A DNA stretch of 64,000 bases, taken from positions 935,501-999,500 of the forward strand of contig NC_007722.1 of assembly GCF_000013005.1 (NCBI RefSeq), read 5' to 3'. Made by a program: the position numbers and the translations under genes. The notes under the pieces were generated by a model. The model searched no databases. It had not been told where the DNA came from and saw only the letters and a program-made list of their open reading frames with translations. Within the stretch, counting starts at the first letter, position 1. Every line of letters begins with the position of its first letter. Of this stretch, positions 1 to 8,539 are shown in pieces. Source of the DNA: Erythrobacter litoralis HTCC2594 (GTDB lineage: Bacteria; Pseudomonadota; Alphaproteobacteria; Sphingomonadales; Sphingomonadaceae).

Positions 1-952
1 CATCGCCGACGTGCAGCAGATCGTCTCCGGCGCAATTGGCGGTGCCAATGTGGCCCGTACAGTCGAAGGCCTCGCAAGATACCCGATCAATGTTCGCTAT
101 CCGCGCGAGATCCGCGACAGTGTCGACGAGCTGCGCAATCTGCCGGTGCTGACCCCGTCTGGTCAGCAGATCACGCTTGGTACCGTTGCGCAGGTGCGTG
201 TGACCAGCGGCCCGCCCATGCTCAAGAGCGAACAGGGCCGTCCCACAAGCTATGTCTATATCGATGTGCGCGGGCGCGATCTGTCTTCTGTGGTTGGCGA
301 TCTGCAGGAGGTTATCGCGGCCGAGGTCGATCTGCCTCCGGGCGTCAGCCTGTCCTATGCCGGGCAGTTTGAATATCTCACGCGGGCCTACGAACGTCTG
401 CAGATCGTCGTTCCGGCTACGCTCGCGATCATATTCCTGCTGCTTTACCTGATCTTCCGCCGGTTCGACGAGGCGCTGCTCATCATGGGCACCTTGCCGT
501 TCGCGCTGACAGGCGGCTTCTGGCTGCTTTACCTGATGGGATACAACCAGTCGGTCGCGACCGCCGTCGGCTTCATCGCGCTGGCCGGGGTGTCAGCCGA
601 ATTTGGCGTCATCATGCTGATCTATCTGAAAGCTGCGCTGGAGCGGCGCGGTGAGGACCCGGATGCGGAGGAAGTCTCCGCCGCCATCCGTGAAGGGGCA
701 TTGTTGCGCGTCCGGCCCAAGGCAATGACCGTCGCGGTCATCCTCGCCGGCCTGTTTCCGATCCTGATCGGCACTGGGGCTGGCTCCGAAGTGATGAGCC
801 GCATCGCCGCGCCGATGATCGGCGGGATGATCACCGCGCCGCTCCTGTCCATGTTCGTGCTTCCCGCAGCCTATCTGTTGCTGCGTCGTCCCCGGCCGGA
901 ACGGCCAACCCAACCCCAAGGAGAAGAAGAATGCGTCACACAACCCTCATAA
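1..952 (+). CDS. cusA: CusA/CzcA-type heavy-metal RND efflux pump, C-terminal part (5' end outside window)
   Basis: This is the last ~316 residues of an inner-membrane RND transporter that drives proton-coupled Cu(I)/Ag(I) export through a CusCBA-type tripartite complex. The reading frame is open to the window edge (codons from base 2), so the ATG-less start is simply truncation. Visible are the conserved periplasmic stretch [12 protein letters not shown]...[10 protein letters not shown] typical of CusA, then a run of membrane helices ([55 protein letters not shown]) and the C-terminal RVRPKAMT segment of heavy-metal RND pumps. The stop overlaps the next gene by 22 nt, so the two are one transcription unit. 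Copper is preferred over zinc/cobalt because of the following CusF-like gene and copper oxidase. Confidence 0.93.
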   Translation, partial: IADVQQIVSGAIGGANVARTVEGLARYPINVRYPREIRDSVDELRNLPVLTPSGQQITLGTVAQVRVTSGPPMLKSEQGRPTSYVYIDVRGRDLSSVVGDLQEVIAAEVDLPPGVSLSYAGQFEYLTRAYERLQIVVPATLAIIFLLLYLIFRRFDEALLIMGTLPFALTGGFWLLYLMGYNQSVATAVGFIALAGVSAEFGVIMLIYLKAALERRGEDPDAEEVSAAIREGALLRVRPKAMTVAVILAGLFPILIGTGAGSEVMSRIAAPMIGGMITAPLLSMFVLPAAYLLLRRPRPERPTQPQGEEECVTQPS

Positions 953-1314
953 CCCTATTGGCCGCGCCGCTGGCGCTGGCAGCCTGCGATTCTGGCCAGG
1001 ACACTGCCGAGATGGAGGACATGCCGATGGCTGAAGATGCAATGATGATGGACGGCCAGGATATGCCGATGGCGGATACCGGCAACGCAATGCAGTCCGC
1101 GAGTGCGCAAGGCACCGTCACCGCCATCGACGCCGAAGCGGGTACGATCACCGTCGACCACGGCCCGGTTCCCGCAATCGAATGGCCGGCAATGACCATG
1201 GCGTTCGAAGCCGATGAGCAACTGCGCAGCGAAGTAAGCGTCGGTGAGGGCATTGCCTTTGAATTTCGTACTGGTTCTGAAGGCAGTGTGATCACGTCGA
1301 TCACGAAGGAGTAA
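931..1314 (+). CDS. cusF: CusF-like copper-binding lipoprotein
   Basis: 127-residue exported copper chaperone. The N-terminus is a lipoprotein signal ending in a lipobox (LALAAC, Cys about residue 19). A Met/Asp-rich linker follows ([15 protein letters not shown]), then a CusF_Ec-type beta-barrel domain from about residue 57. The motif WPAMTMAF, with a His a few residues earlier (VDHGP), supplies the His-Trp-Met-Met Cu(I)/Ag(I) site known in CusF. Known CusF hands copper to the CusB/CusA pump; here it overlaps the pump gene by 22 nt and has a good ribosome site (AAGGAGAAGAAG) just before its ATG. Unlike E. coli CusF it is predicted to be membrane-anchored by lipid and carries the extra Met-rich linker. 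Confidence 0.9.
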   Translation: MRHTTLITLLAAPLALAACDSGQDTAEMEDMPMAEDAMMMDGQDMPMADTGNAMQSASAQGTVTAIDAEAGTITVDHGPVPAIEWPAMTMAFEADEQLRSEVSVGEGIAFEFRTGSEGSVITSITKE

Positions 1315-1370
1315 ATCGGTTGGGCGGTGCCAGGCAAATCTGGTGCCGCCCATCGCGAAACAGGAGGAGC

Positions 1371-2915
1371 ATGATCCGGACACCCCGCATAACCCAGGCA
1401 TTCCCCGTGGACCGCCGCACACTGATCAAAAGCGCTGGTTTTGCTGCTGCAGGCTTTGCCGCGTTCCCGCTTGCGGGATGCAAAGCGCAAGACGCATCGA
1501 TGCTGGACAGCACTGACGGATCCAATTTGCTCGCTATACCGCCCTTGCAGCGTGGCGAGATTGAGCAGGGCGCACGGGTTTTCCGCTTGTCTTTGACCCC
1601 AGGCCAGAAGGAATTCGTCACCGGTGTTGCTTCGCCCACCATCGGCATCGACGCACCCTATCTGGGACCGACGCTGGAAATGCGCCGGGGCGAGTGGGTG
1701 CAGTTCCATATCGACAACAAGCTGGCCGAAGGCGCTACGGTCCATTGGCATGGTTTCGAACTTCCTGCCGCAGCCGATGGCGGACCGCATCAGTTGATCC
1801 GTCCCGGCGAACGCTGGAGGCCTTCTTTCCAAGTTCGCCAGCGGGCTTCGCTCTACTGGTATCATTCACACTTGGAGCGCGGAGCCGGGCCGCAGGTCTA
1901 TGCCGGGCTCGCCGCGCCGATCTATGTTCGCGACGACGAGGAAGAGCGCCTCGACTTGCCGAGCGACTATGGCGTCGACGACATTCCGCTGATCGTGCAG
2001 GACCGCGTGATCGATGGATCCGGCCGCTTGGTGTACCCGCTGAGTATGCACGCGCGGATGATGGGCGTGCGCGGGAGCCGGATATTCGTCAACGGCACTG
2101 AAAACGCTGTGTTCGACGCACAGACAGGCCAATTGCGGCTGCGCATCCTCAATGGATCGAACGCCCGCCTTTACGATTTTTCGCTCGAAGGTGATCGTTC
2201 GATGCAACTGATCGCGAGCGATGGCGGCTTGCTCGATCGTTCGCACATCGTCCGCTCGGTCAGGCTCGCCCCGGGGGAGCGCGCGCAGGTAATTATCGAT
2301 CTCTCGGAAGGACGCCCGCTTCGCCTTCTTGCCAGCAGTCCCGAAAACGCCATGGGCATGATGGGCGGACGCGGAATGATGGGCGGCGGGATGATGGGGC
2401 GCGGCGATAGCGGCGATGCTTCCGCAGACGTGTTTCAAATCCTCGATATCAGGCCGGCAAGTTCGGCCCAGCGCATCAGGGTGCCGACACAACTGGCATC
2501 GCTTGCTCCAACCGACCCGTCGTCAGCCGTCCGAACCCGGCGTTTCGTTCTCGACATGGGCATGATGGGCGGCGGAATGTCCATTAACGGTGCTGCGATG
2601 GACATGAATGTGATCAACGAACGTGTGCCAGTCGGCCAATGGGAAATCTGGGAGATCGCCAACGCTTCGATGATGGCCCACCCGTTTCATATCCATAACG
2701 TCCAGTTTCGTGTGATCGACCGCGATGGCCGAGCGCCCCCACCATTGGAAACCAGTTTGAAGGATACCGTGATCGTCAACCCGCGCGAGCAGGTACGCCT
2801 TCTCCTGCGTTTTGAAGAACACACCGACCCAGACCTGCCCTACATGTATCACTGCCACATTCTCGAACACGAGGATGCAGGCATGATGGGGCAGTTCGTA
2901 GTCGTGAAGAGCTAG
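1371..2915 (+). CDS. Tat-exported multicopper oxidase (CueO/CopA type) with Met-rich loop
   Basis: 514-residue periplasmic multicopper oxidase, probably oxidising Cu(I) to the less toxic Cu(II). The ATG at 1371 is chosen because CAGGAGGAGC precedes it directly; an in-frame TTG at 1320 has no ribosome site. The N-terminus carries a twin-arginine-like signal (DRRTLIKSAGFAAAG) followed by LAGC, so it may also be lipidated. Copper ligands are visible as HWHG (about residue 124), YWYHSH, HPFHIH and HCHILEHEDAGMM (about residue 492). A Met/Gly-rich insert (GMMGGRGMMGGGMMGRG, about residues 323-341) resembles the methionine segments that feed copper to CueO. It is 12 nt upstream of the P-type ATPase gene and on the same strand as the Cus genes. 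Confidence 0.92.
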   Translation: MIRTPRITQAFPVDRRTLIKSAGFAAAGFAAFPLAGCKAQDASMLDSTDGSNLLAIPPLQRGEIEQGARVFRLSLTPGQKEFVTGVASPTIGIDAPYLGPTLEMRRGEWVQFHIDNKLAEGATVHWHGFELPAAADGGPHQLIRPGERWRPSFQVRQRASLYWYHSHLERGAGPQVYAGLAAPIYVRDDEEERLDLPSDYGVDDIPLIVQDRVIDGSGRLVYPLSMHARMMGVRGSRIFVNGTENAVFDAQTGQLRLRILNGSNARLYDFSLEGDRSMQLIASDGGLLDRSHIVRSVRLAPGERAQVIIDLSEGRPLRLLASSPENAMGMMGGRGMMGGGMMGRGDSGDASADVFQILDIRPASSAQRIRVPTQLASLAPTDPSSAVRTRRFVLDMGMMGGGMSINGAAMDMNVINERVPVGQWEIWEIANASMMAHPFHIHNVQFRVIDRDGRAPPPLETSLKDTVIVNPREQVRLLLRFEEHTDPDLPYMYHCHILEHEDAGMMGQFVVVKS

Positions 2916-2927
2916 GAAGGACAGGCG

Positions 2928-5258
2928 ATGAGCAAGGACCAGAGTGTGATCGAGGGTACCGCGATCGACCCGGTATGCGGCATGAGCGTTGCAATCGACG
3001 GGGCTCAGCATATCGCGACGCATGAGGGCGCGACACACTATTTCTGTTCGCCGCGCTGTCACGACAAGTTCGTCACCGATCCCGAGCTCTATCTCTCGGG
3101 CGCGCATCTCGACGCGGTCGAGGATGTGCCCGAAGGCACGATCTACACCTGTCCGATGCACCCTGAAATCCGCCAGCCCGGGCCGGGTTCATGCCCGATT
3201 TGCGGCATGGCGCTCGAACCGGAAACCGTTTCGCTGGGCGATGGCCCCGACCCCGAACTGGTCGACATGCTGCGTAGGTTCTGGTGGAGCGCGCTGCTCA
3301 CGCTGCCTCTGTTCGTCTATGCGATGAGCGACATGGCACCGGGGCTCAGTTTCGACCGTCTGATAGAACCGGCCTGGGCGCAGTGGGCGCAATTTGCGCT
3401 CGCAACCCCGGTGGTTCTATGGGGCGCCTGGCCGTTCTTCGTTCGGGCCATCCAGTCGCTCAAGACGCGCAATCTCAACATGTTCACCCTGATCGGGTTC
3501 GGCGTGGCCATCGCCTATCTTTTTAGCGTCGTGGCGACGGTCGCGCCCGATCTGTTCCCTGCAGCGTTCCGCGACCATTCGGGACGGGTCGGGGTCTATT
3601 TCGAGGCGGCAGCGGTCATCACGACGCTCGTTCTGCTCGGACAGGTCCTCGAGCTCAAGGCCAGGGGTTCGACCTCGAGCGCCTTGCGCGCACTGCTCGA
3701 GCTGGCACCGCCCAGCGCGGTCAAGATCTTTGGCTCAGGCGACGAGCGCGAGGTGCCGCTCGATCAGCTAACCACAGGCGATCGTCTGCGCGTTCGACCC
3801 GGCGACAAGGTTCCCGTCGATGGCGAAATCGAGGAGGGATCGAGCGCGATCGATGAATCCATGATCAGCGGCGAACCGCTTCCGGTCGCCAAACAGGCTG
3901 GCGACATTGTCATCGGCGGCACGGTCAACCAGACTGGAGGGTTCGTCATGCGCGCAACCGGCGTGGGCAAGGACACGATGCTGTCCAAGATCGTCCAGAT
4001 GGTGGCCGACGCGCAGCGCAGCCGCGCACCGATCCAGCGGCTCGCCGATCAGGTGGCTGGCTGGTTTGTGCCTGCGGTGGTTGTGATCGCCATCGCCACC
4101 TTCGTGGTCTGGGCAATCTGGGGTCCCGCCCCTGCGCTTGCCTACGCATTGGTCAATGCCATTGCGGTCCTGATCATCGCTTGTCCCTGCGCGCTTGGCC
4201 TCGCTACGCCGATGTCGATCATGACAGGCACAGGCAAGGGTGCCCAGCACGGCATCCTGATCCGCAATGCCGAAGCGCTGGAGACACTCGAGAAGATCGA
4301 TACGCTGGTGGTCGACAAGACCGGCACGTTGACGATAGGCAAGCCCGATCTGGTGGCGGTGAAGCCTGCAGACGGCATCGACGAAACTGAATTCCTGGCA
4401 GCGGTTGCAGGTGTCGAAATGGGCAGCGAGCATCCGCTGGCCCATGCCATCGTCGAAGGCGCAAAAGCGCGCGGCGTCTCGCCCGCCAATGCCACGGATC
4501 TCGCTTCGACGACCGGGGAAGGTGTTGAAGCCAATGTCCAGGGGGGCCGGGTTGCGATCGGCAACGAAAAGATGATGCGGCGCGTCGGGATCGATGACGA
4601 GGCCTGGCTCGGCTCGGCCGAAAATGGCCGCAAGCAGGGTCAGACGGTGATGTTCGTTGCGTTCGATGGCCGTCCGGCAGGGCTCATCGCGGTGGCCGAT
4701 CCGATCAAGCCTACCAGTGCAGCGGCCATTGCGGCTCTGCACAAGCGCGATATCCGGGTCGTTATGCTCACGGGCGACAGCCGCGGCACTGCCGAAGCGG
4801 TCGCGCGCGAAATGGGTATCGACGAGGTACACGCCAATGTCTCGCCCGAAGACAAGCACCGCAAGATCGAAGAGCTGAAAGCGCAAGGTCGCCGGGTCGG
4901 CATGGCCGGGGACGGGATCAACGATGCTCCTGCGCTGGCTGCCGCCGATGTTGGTATTGCCATGGGCACTGGTACCGATGTGGCGATCGAAAGCGCCGGG
5001 GTCACACTGGTTCGTGGTGATTTGACAGGAGTGGTGCAGGCCACCGTGCTGTCGCGCGGAACGATGCGCAACATCCGGCAGAACCTGTTTTTCGCCTTCG
5101 CTTACAATACGCTCGGCATTCCGGTCGCAGCAGGCGTACTGTTTCCATTCTTCGGAGTGCTACTCAGCCCGATGATCGCGGCAGCGGCGATGAGCTTGTC
5201 TTCGGTGTCTGTGATCGGCAACGCCCTGCGTCTGCGCGGCTTGAGCTTCGCCCGGTGA
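2928..5258 (+). CDS. Copper-translocating P1B-type ATPase with YHS and heavy-metal-binding N-terminus
   Basis: 776-residue inner-membrane ATPase expected to pump Cu(I) out of the cytoplasm. Domains in order: a YHS domain (DPVCGM...[11 protein letters not shown], residues ~11-48), a short heavy-metal-binding segment (YTCPMHPEI...[10 protein letters not shown], ~74-100), membrane helices, actuator domain (SMISGEPLP), the metal-selecting CPC motif in [11 protein letters not shown] (~418), phosphorylation site DKTGT (~462), and hinge GDGINDAP (~661). The last helices hold the YN and MSxSS residues of Cu(I) pumps. The YHS plus CPMHP N-terminus replaces the usual HMA domain and is typical of the SilP/CopA branch in copper islands. 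ATG at 2928 follows AGGAAGG. Confidence 0.95.
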   Translation: MSKDQSVIEGTAIDPVCGMSVAIDGAQHIATHEGATHYFCSPRCHDKFVTDPELYLSGAHLDAVEDVPEGTIYTCPMHPEIRQPGPGSCPICGMALEPETVSLGDGPDPELVDMLRRFWWSALLTLPLFVYAMSDMAPGLSFDRLIEPAWAQWAQFALATPVVLWGAWPFFVRAIQSLKTRNLNMFTLIGFGVAIAYLFSVVATVAPDLFPAAFRDHSGRVGVYFEAAAVITTLVLLGQVLELKARGSTSSALRALLELAPPSAVKIFGSGDEREVPLDQLTTGDRLRVRPGDKVPVDGEIEEGSSAIDESMISGEPLPVAKQAGDIVIGGTVNQTGGFVMRATGVGKDTMLSKIVQMVADAQRSRAPIQRLADQVAGWFVPAVVVIAIATFVVWAIWGPAPALAYALVNAIAVLIIACPCALGLATPMSIMTGTGKGAQHGILIRNAEALETLEKIDTLVVDKTGTLTIGKPDLVAVKPADGIDETEFLAAVAGVEMGSEHPLAHAIVEGAKARGVSPANATDLASTTGEGVEANVQGGRVAIGNEKMMRRVGIDDEAWLGSAENGRKQGQTVMFVAFDGRPAGLIAVADPIKPTSAAAIAALHKRDIRVVMLTGDSRGTAEAVAREMGIDEVHANVSPEDKHRKIEELKAQGRRVGMAGDGINDAPALAAADVGIAMGTGTDVAIESAGVTLVRGDLTGVVQATVLSRGTMRNIRQNLFFAFAYNTLGIPVAAGVLFPFFGVLLSPMIAAAAMSLSSVSVIGNALRLRGLSFAR

Positions 5259-5304
5259 ACAGCAGTGTTGATCCTTCGGACAATTCGGTTCGAAAAGGCA
5301 GCGA

Positions 5305-6108
5305 TCACGTTATGGCTGTTATCGCCCATTGGCCGCTTATGAAGATGCCAACGAGGATGATGACCGCCGCGAATATAAAGTTCAGCGCTCGTTTGCGCTT
5401 AGCCAACAGGTTCGATGCGCGAGTACCCAGCCAGCCGCCTATACCGCCGCCGCCGATGAAAAACGCGGCAATCTCCCAATCGACGAGTCCGTCGAGGGCG
5501 TAATTGGCGGCTGTGGTCGTACCGAAAGCGGCTACAGAGACCAGCGAGGAGCCGATCGCGTTGAGAATCGGCATGGCCGTCGCGGCAACCAGACCCGGCA
5601 CCACCAGAAAGCCCCCGCCGATACCGAAGAAACCGGACAGTCCGCCTACCAGCAATCCTCCGAACGCGAGGCGCGGGGTGAGGCGCAGCGCCGTGGCTCG
5701 GGTGAGCTGGACATCCGGGTCGGATCCGCCCGATTTCTCGCGCAGCATCGAGAGGCCGACGACAATCATCACCAGACCGAACAGGCCCAAAAGCAGATCG
5801 CCCGATGTAATTTTTCCCAGGCTTGATCCGGCGGCAGCTCCGACAACGCCGAATGCTGCGAATAGGCCTGCGCAGCGCCACTTCACATTGCCGCCTCGCG
5901 CATGGAACAATAAGTTTGCCAAGGCGCTGGCCGCCACCGCAGCAGCGGACGTGGCGATAGCGACATGGGTGTCGTGAACACCGACGACATACACAAGCAA
6001 CGGCACTGCGAGGATCGATCCCCCACCGCCGAGTAGTCCAAGCGAAAAGCCCACGAGGAGGCCCGAGGTAAGCGATAGGAGCGCCACGATGACGCCGATA
6101 TCCATCAT
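5305..6108 (-). CDS. TauE/SafE family sulfur-anion permease
   Basis: 267-residue membrane protein of the TauE/SafE (DUF81) family, which exports sulfite or related sulfur oxyanions. Two internally similar halves are visible, each starting with a Gly-rich turn (GFSLGLLGGGGSILAVPLLVYVVG near the N-terminus, GGLSGFFGIGGGFLVVPGLV in the second half), giving about 8 helices. The start is one of two adjacent ATGs (6108 or 6105); neither has a strong ribosome site. It lies 31 nt downstream of the ArsR-type regulator on the same strand, so the pair probably forms one operon. BigR operons of Xylella and Agrobacterium have the same partner, which supports a role in removing sulfite made by the neighbouring persulfide dioxygenase. 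Confidence 0.9.
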   Translation of the reverse strand: MMDIGVIVALLSLTSGLLVGFSLGLLGGGGSILAVPLLVYVVGVHDTHVAIATSAAAVAASALANLLFHARGGNVKWRCAGLFAAFGVVGAAAGSSLGKITSGDLLLGLFGLVMIVVGLSMLREKSGGSDPDVQLTRATALRLTPRLAFGGLLVGGLSGFFGIGGGFLVVPGLVAATAMPILNAIGSSLVSVAAFGTTTAANYALDGLVDWEIAAFFIGGGGIGGWLGTRASNLLAKRKRALNFIFAAVIILVGIFISGQWAITAIT

Positions 6109-6139
6109 CCGGGATTGTCCAACATAACTGAAAGCCTGT

Positions 6140-6469
6140 TCAATGGCCGTCTGCTGGACCGGTCGTATCGTCGGCGGAGCTGCAATAGATGGCGTAGAGC
6201 GTTTCCAGCACCCGGCGCGGCGCATCGCCGCAAAGCGAATAATGGATCGTGCGGCCATCGCGCCGCGCTGCGACCAGGCCATCCTTCCGCATAAGCGCCA
6301 GATGCTGCGAAACCACGGTTTCCCGAAGTTCCAGCAGTTCGGCCAGCTCGCCCACGCTGCGCTCGCCTTCAACCAATTGGCAGGCGATCATCAGGCGGTT
6401 GTGGCTGCCCAGCGCCTTGAGCAATGCCACCGCCTTTTCGGCTTGATCGCGAATATCTTCGGCTTTCAT
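6140..6469 (-). CDS. BigR/SqrR-like ArsR-family persulfide-responsive repressor
   Basis: 109-residue winged-helix regulator of the ArsR family (KALGSHNRLMIACQL, recognition helix ELRETVVSQHLALMRKDGLVAARRDGRTIHY). Cysteines are at residues 30, 80 and 96. Cys30 and Cys96 are 66 residues apart, the same spacing as the sulfide-sensing pair Cys41/Cys107 of Rhodobacter SqrR (known), which form a tetrasulfide bridge and release DNA when persulfides rise. There is no metal-binding ELCVCDL motif of arsenic or zinc sensors. It is transcribed away from the DUF442/persulfide dioxygenase genes, and a palindrome overlaps its start codon, so it probably represses both directions. Identification as a sulfur rather than metal sensor rests on the Cys spacing and the neighbours. 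Confidence 0.85.
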   Translation of the reverse strand: MKAEDIRDQAEKAVALLKALGSHNRLMIACQLVEGERSVGELAELLELRETVVSQHLALMRKDGLVAARRDGRTIHYSLCGDAPRRVLETLYAIYCSSADDTTGPADGH

Positions 6470-6492
6470 ACTTGCATATATGCGAAGGTATG
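6467..6492. promoter_or_regulatory. Palindromic operator candidate for the BigR/SqrR-like repressor
   Basis: The perfect 10-bp palindrome GCATATATGC (6474-6483) is flanked by CATAC on the left and GTATG on the right, which are complementary though offset by 2 nt. It lies between the divergent repressor and DUF442 genes and overlaps the repressor's start codon. An AT-rich dyad in this place is what ArsR-family autorepressors bind. Binding itself is inferred. Confidence 0.6.
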
Positions 6493-6568
6493 AATATAAA
6501 GTCAATCGTAATCTGCTGCCGCGCAATCGCGGACCCGGACCTTTGAACCTGAACCAGGATGATGCCTT

Positions 6569-7021
6569 ATGACCCAAATCAAGATCCTCAATGGCAGATT
6601 CGCCGTCTCGACCGCTCCGCCTTCCGAGGGCGACCTGCGCGCATTGGCGGAGGATGGTTACAAGGCGGTCGTCAACCTGCGCTGCCAGGATGAGGCGGAT
6701 CAGCCTCTCGCCCCGGACCGCGAAGGTGAAGTGGTGGCATCGCTCGGCCTTGAATATTGTCACTTGCCGGTGGCGGGCGGCACCATATCGGACGAGCTCG
6801 TCGATGAGTTCAGGGCCAGTGTCGAAGCGCTTCCGAAGCCGGTGCTGGTCCATTGCGCCTCGGGCAAGCGCGCAGGAGCCTTCACAATAATGCATCTGGC
6901 GTCGCAGCAGGGAATGAGCGGCGATGCGACCCTACAGAAGGCGGCGGATATGGGCTTCGTGTGCGACGAACCGGCGCTGGAAAACTTCGTCCGTAATTAC
7001 GTCGACCGGGCGCAGGACTGA
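6569..7021 (+). CDS. DUF442 (TIGR01244) sulfurtransferase/phosphatase-like protein
   Basis: 150-residue cytoplasmic protein of the beta-lactamase-hydrolase-like N-terminal family (DUF442). The fold is tyrosine-phosphatase-like, but the active loop HCASGKRAG has the CX4R spacing of rhodaneses, fitting sulfur transfer. In many bacteria this domain is fused to, or encoded beside, a persulfide dioxygenase, and here that enzyme is the next gene 44 nt downstream. The ATG is preceded by CCAGGA. It is divergent from the BigR/SqrR-like repressor, so it is probably derepressed by sulfide or persulfide stress. The exact sulfur donor and acceptor cannot be read from the sequence. Confidence 0.85.
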   Translation: MTQIKILNGRFAVSTAPPSEGDLRALAEDGYKAVVNLRCQDEADQPLAPDREGEVVASLGLEYCHLPVAGGTISDELVDEFRASVEALPKPVLVHCASGKRAGAFTIMHLASQQGMSGDATLQKAADMGFVCDEPALENFVRNYVDRAQD

Positions 7022-7065
7022 CCTACGCAGAACCGCTCTCAACCAGCATACGAAAAGACTATTCG

Positions 7066-7974
7066 ATGAAACCCGACATAGAGGCATTTTTCGACACGAA
7101 CACGAACACCGTGACCTATGTCGTGTCCGATCCTGCAACCAAGGCGTGCGCGGTGATCGATCCGGTGCTCGATTTCGATGCCGCAGCGGCGCGAACGGCG
7201 ACTAAGTCCGCCGATAAAGTGATCGAATTCGTCCGGCAAATGGATTTCAAGTGCGAGTGGATCCTGGAAACCCATGTCCATGCCGATCACCTTTCCGCCG
7301 CACCCTACATCCGCCGCGCACTAGGCGGCAAACTTGCTATTGGTAGCGAGATCACCGTCACGCAGAACACCTTCGGGCCGATATTCAATGCCGGAGTGGA
7401 CCTGCCACGCGATGGACGCCAGTTCGACCATTTGTTTGCCGATAATGACAGCTTTGACCTAGGCGCCATATCGGCCCAGGCACTCCATACGCCGGGACAT
7501 ACGCCCGCGTGCATGACCTATGTTATCGGAGACGCCGCCTTTGTCGGCGATACGCTGTTCATGCCCGATTACGGCACGGCGCGGGCCGATTTTCCCGGCG
7601 GCGATGCACGCACGCTCTATCGCTCTATTCGCCGGATTTTCGAGCTACCGGAGGAGACGCGGCTGTTTATGTGCCACGACTACCTGCCGGAGGGCCGCTC
7701 GCAGCACCAATGGGAAACGACGGTGAAAGAACAAAAGCACAGCAACATTCATATCCATGCCGGGGTCGACGAGAATGCATTTGTAGCCATGCGTGAGGAG
7801 CGCGACAACCAGCTGGGTATGCCGCGCCTCATCCTGCCATCAATCCAGGTCAACATTCGCGGAGGGAATATGCCTCGCGCAGAAGGAAACGGTACGATCT
7901 ATCTGAAACTGCCGGTCAACGTTTTGGGTGAACCACAGACGCCTCCCGAAGAAACTGGTCCGCGCACCCAATAA
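7066..7974 (+). CDS. Metallo-beta-lactamase-fold persulfide dioxygenase (Blh/ETHE1 group)
   Basis: 302-residue enzyme of the metallo-beta-lactamase fold in the Blh group, which oxidises glutathione persulfide to sulfite and glutathione using one Fe(II). The metal motif THVHADHLSAA is complete, followed by HTPGHTPACMTYV, GDTLFMPDYGTARADFPGGDA and MCHDYLP, matching the ETHE1-like pattern. It is second in an operon behind the DUF442 gene and ahead of a DoxX-type membrane protein. The sulfite product would be exported by the TauE/SafE protein on the other side of the regulator. The start ATG at 7066 has no strong ribosome site, but there is no better in-frame option close by. Confidence 0.9.
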   Translation: MKPDIEAFFDTNTNTVTYVVSDPATKACAVIDPVLDFDAAAARTATKSADKVIEFVRQMDFKCEWILETHVHADHLSAAPYIRRALGGKLAIGSEITVTQNTFGPIFNAGVDLPRDGRQFDHLFADNDSFDLGAISAQALHTPGHTPACMTYVIGDAAFVGDTLFMPDYGTARADFPGGDARTLYRSIRRIFELPEETRLFMCHDYLPEGRSQHQWETTVKEQKHSNIHIHAGVDENAFVAMREERDNQLGMPRLILPSIQVNIRGGNMPRAEGNGTIYLKLPVNVLGEPQTPPEETGPRTQ

Positions 7975-8014
7975 GTCTGCCATCGACGTATCAACCTGAG
8001 GGGGAAAGAACTCT

Positions 8015-8461
8015 ATGATCCGGAATATGGAAAACAGCCTAGCGACATGGGCCGCAAAAGTGCGATTGATCGATCCGGTCTTCCGCCTCTGTTTGAGCCT
8101 CATATTCATCATAGGCGGATTGGGGCATTTTCTTGCGCATGAATATATGCTGGGCCGGATGGCATTGTCGCCATGGAAAGATCACGTTGCTCTAATTGGA
8201 GATGCGTCCATTCTTTTGTGGCTGTCTGGCTTGGTTTTCATCGGTGCAGGAACATCACTGGCCTTGGGGTGGATGACCCGGCTCTCATGCACCGCGTTAT
8301 TTCTTACCCTCGTTCCGATAACTCTTGCGATCCATATCGCCCCAGGTCACACAGGTCCTTTGCTCAAAAATATCGCTATCCTGGGGGCGCTGGCATTCGT
8401 CTTCGTTCGAGGACCAGGAAGTCACTCGATGGATAAAGCGCCCGGTCGCGCTGCTCGTTGA
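8015..8461 (+). CDS. DoxX-family membrane protein
   Basis: 148-residue inner-membrane protein with about four hydrophobic helices (RLCLSLIFIIGGLGHFL, ALIGDASILLWLSGLVFIGAGTSLALG, LSCTALFLTLVPITLAIHI, LLKNIAILGALAFVFV). The GGLGHF turn in helix 1 and the HTGPLLKNIAILGALAF segment are typical of DoxX proteins, a family linked to thiosulfate:quinone oxidoreductase subunits and oxidative-stress complexes. The ATG at 8015 follows GAGGGGGAAAG. It is third in the DUF442-dioxygenase direction with a 40-nt gap. The link to sulfur oxidation is by family and context; the partner subunit DoxD/DoxA is not present here. Confidence 0.75.
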   Translation: MIRNMENSLATWAAKVRLIDPVFRLCLSLIFIIGGLGHFLAHEYMLGRMALSPWKDHVALIGDASILLWLSGLVFIGAGTSLALGWMTRLSCTALFLTLVPITLAIHIAPGHTGPLLKNIAILGALAFVFVRGPGSHSMDKAPGRAAR

Positions 8462-8492
8462 GCGAAGAGCAAGCTCACCTACCACATACGAG

Positions 8493-8514
8493 CAAAATCT
8501 CGCAAAAGATTTTG
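8493..8514. terminator. Bidirectional terminator candidate between convergent genes
   Basis: An 8-bp stem, CAAAATCT and AGATTTTG, with a 6-nt loop lies in the 78-nt gap between the convergent DoxX and CstB-like genes. The arm composition gives a short A/T tract in both directions. It could end both transcripts; the stem is short and AT-rich, so strength is uncertain. Confidence 0.5.
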
Positions 8515-8539
8515 GCTTGCTTTTCAAGATTTTGGCGCT

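Noticed and set aside
6109..6372. Extension of the TauE/SafE gene by 88 codons
   Set aside because: The added part is the repressor gene read in another frame and is not membrane-like.
6470..6895. N-terminal extension of the ArsR-type repressor by 142 codons
   Set aside because: The extension runs antisense through the DUF442 gene and the operator; the family domain begins exactly at the ATG at 6469.
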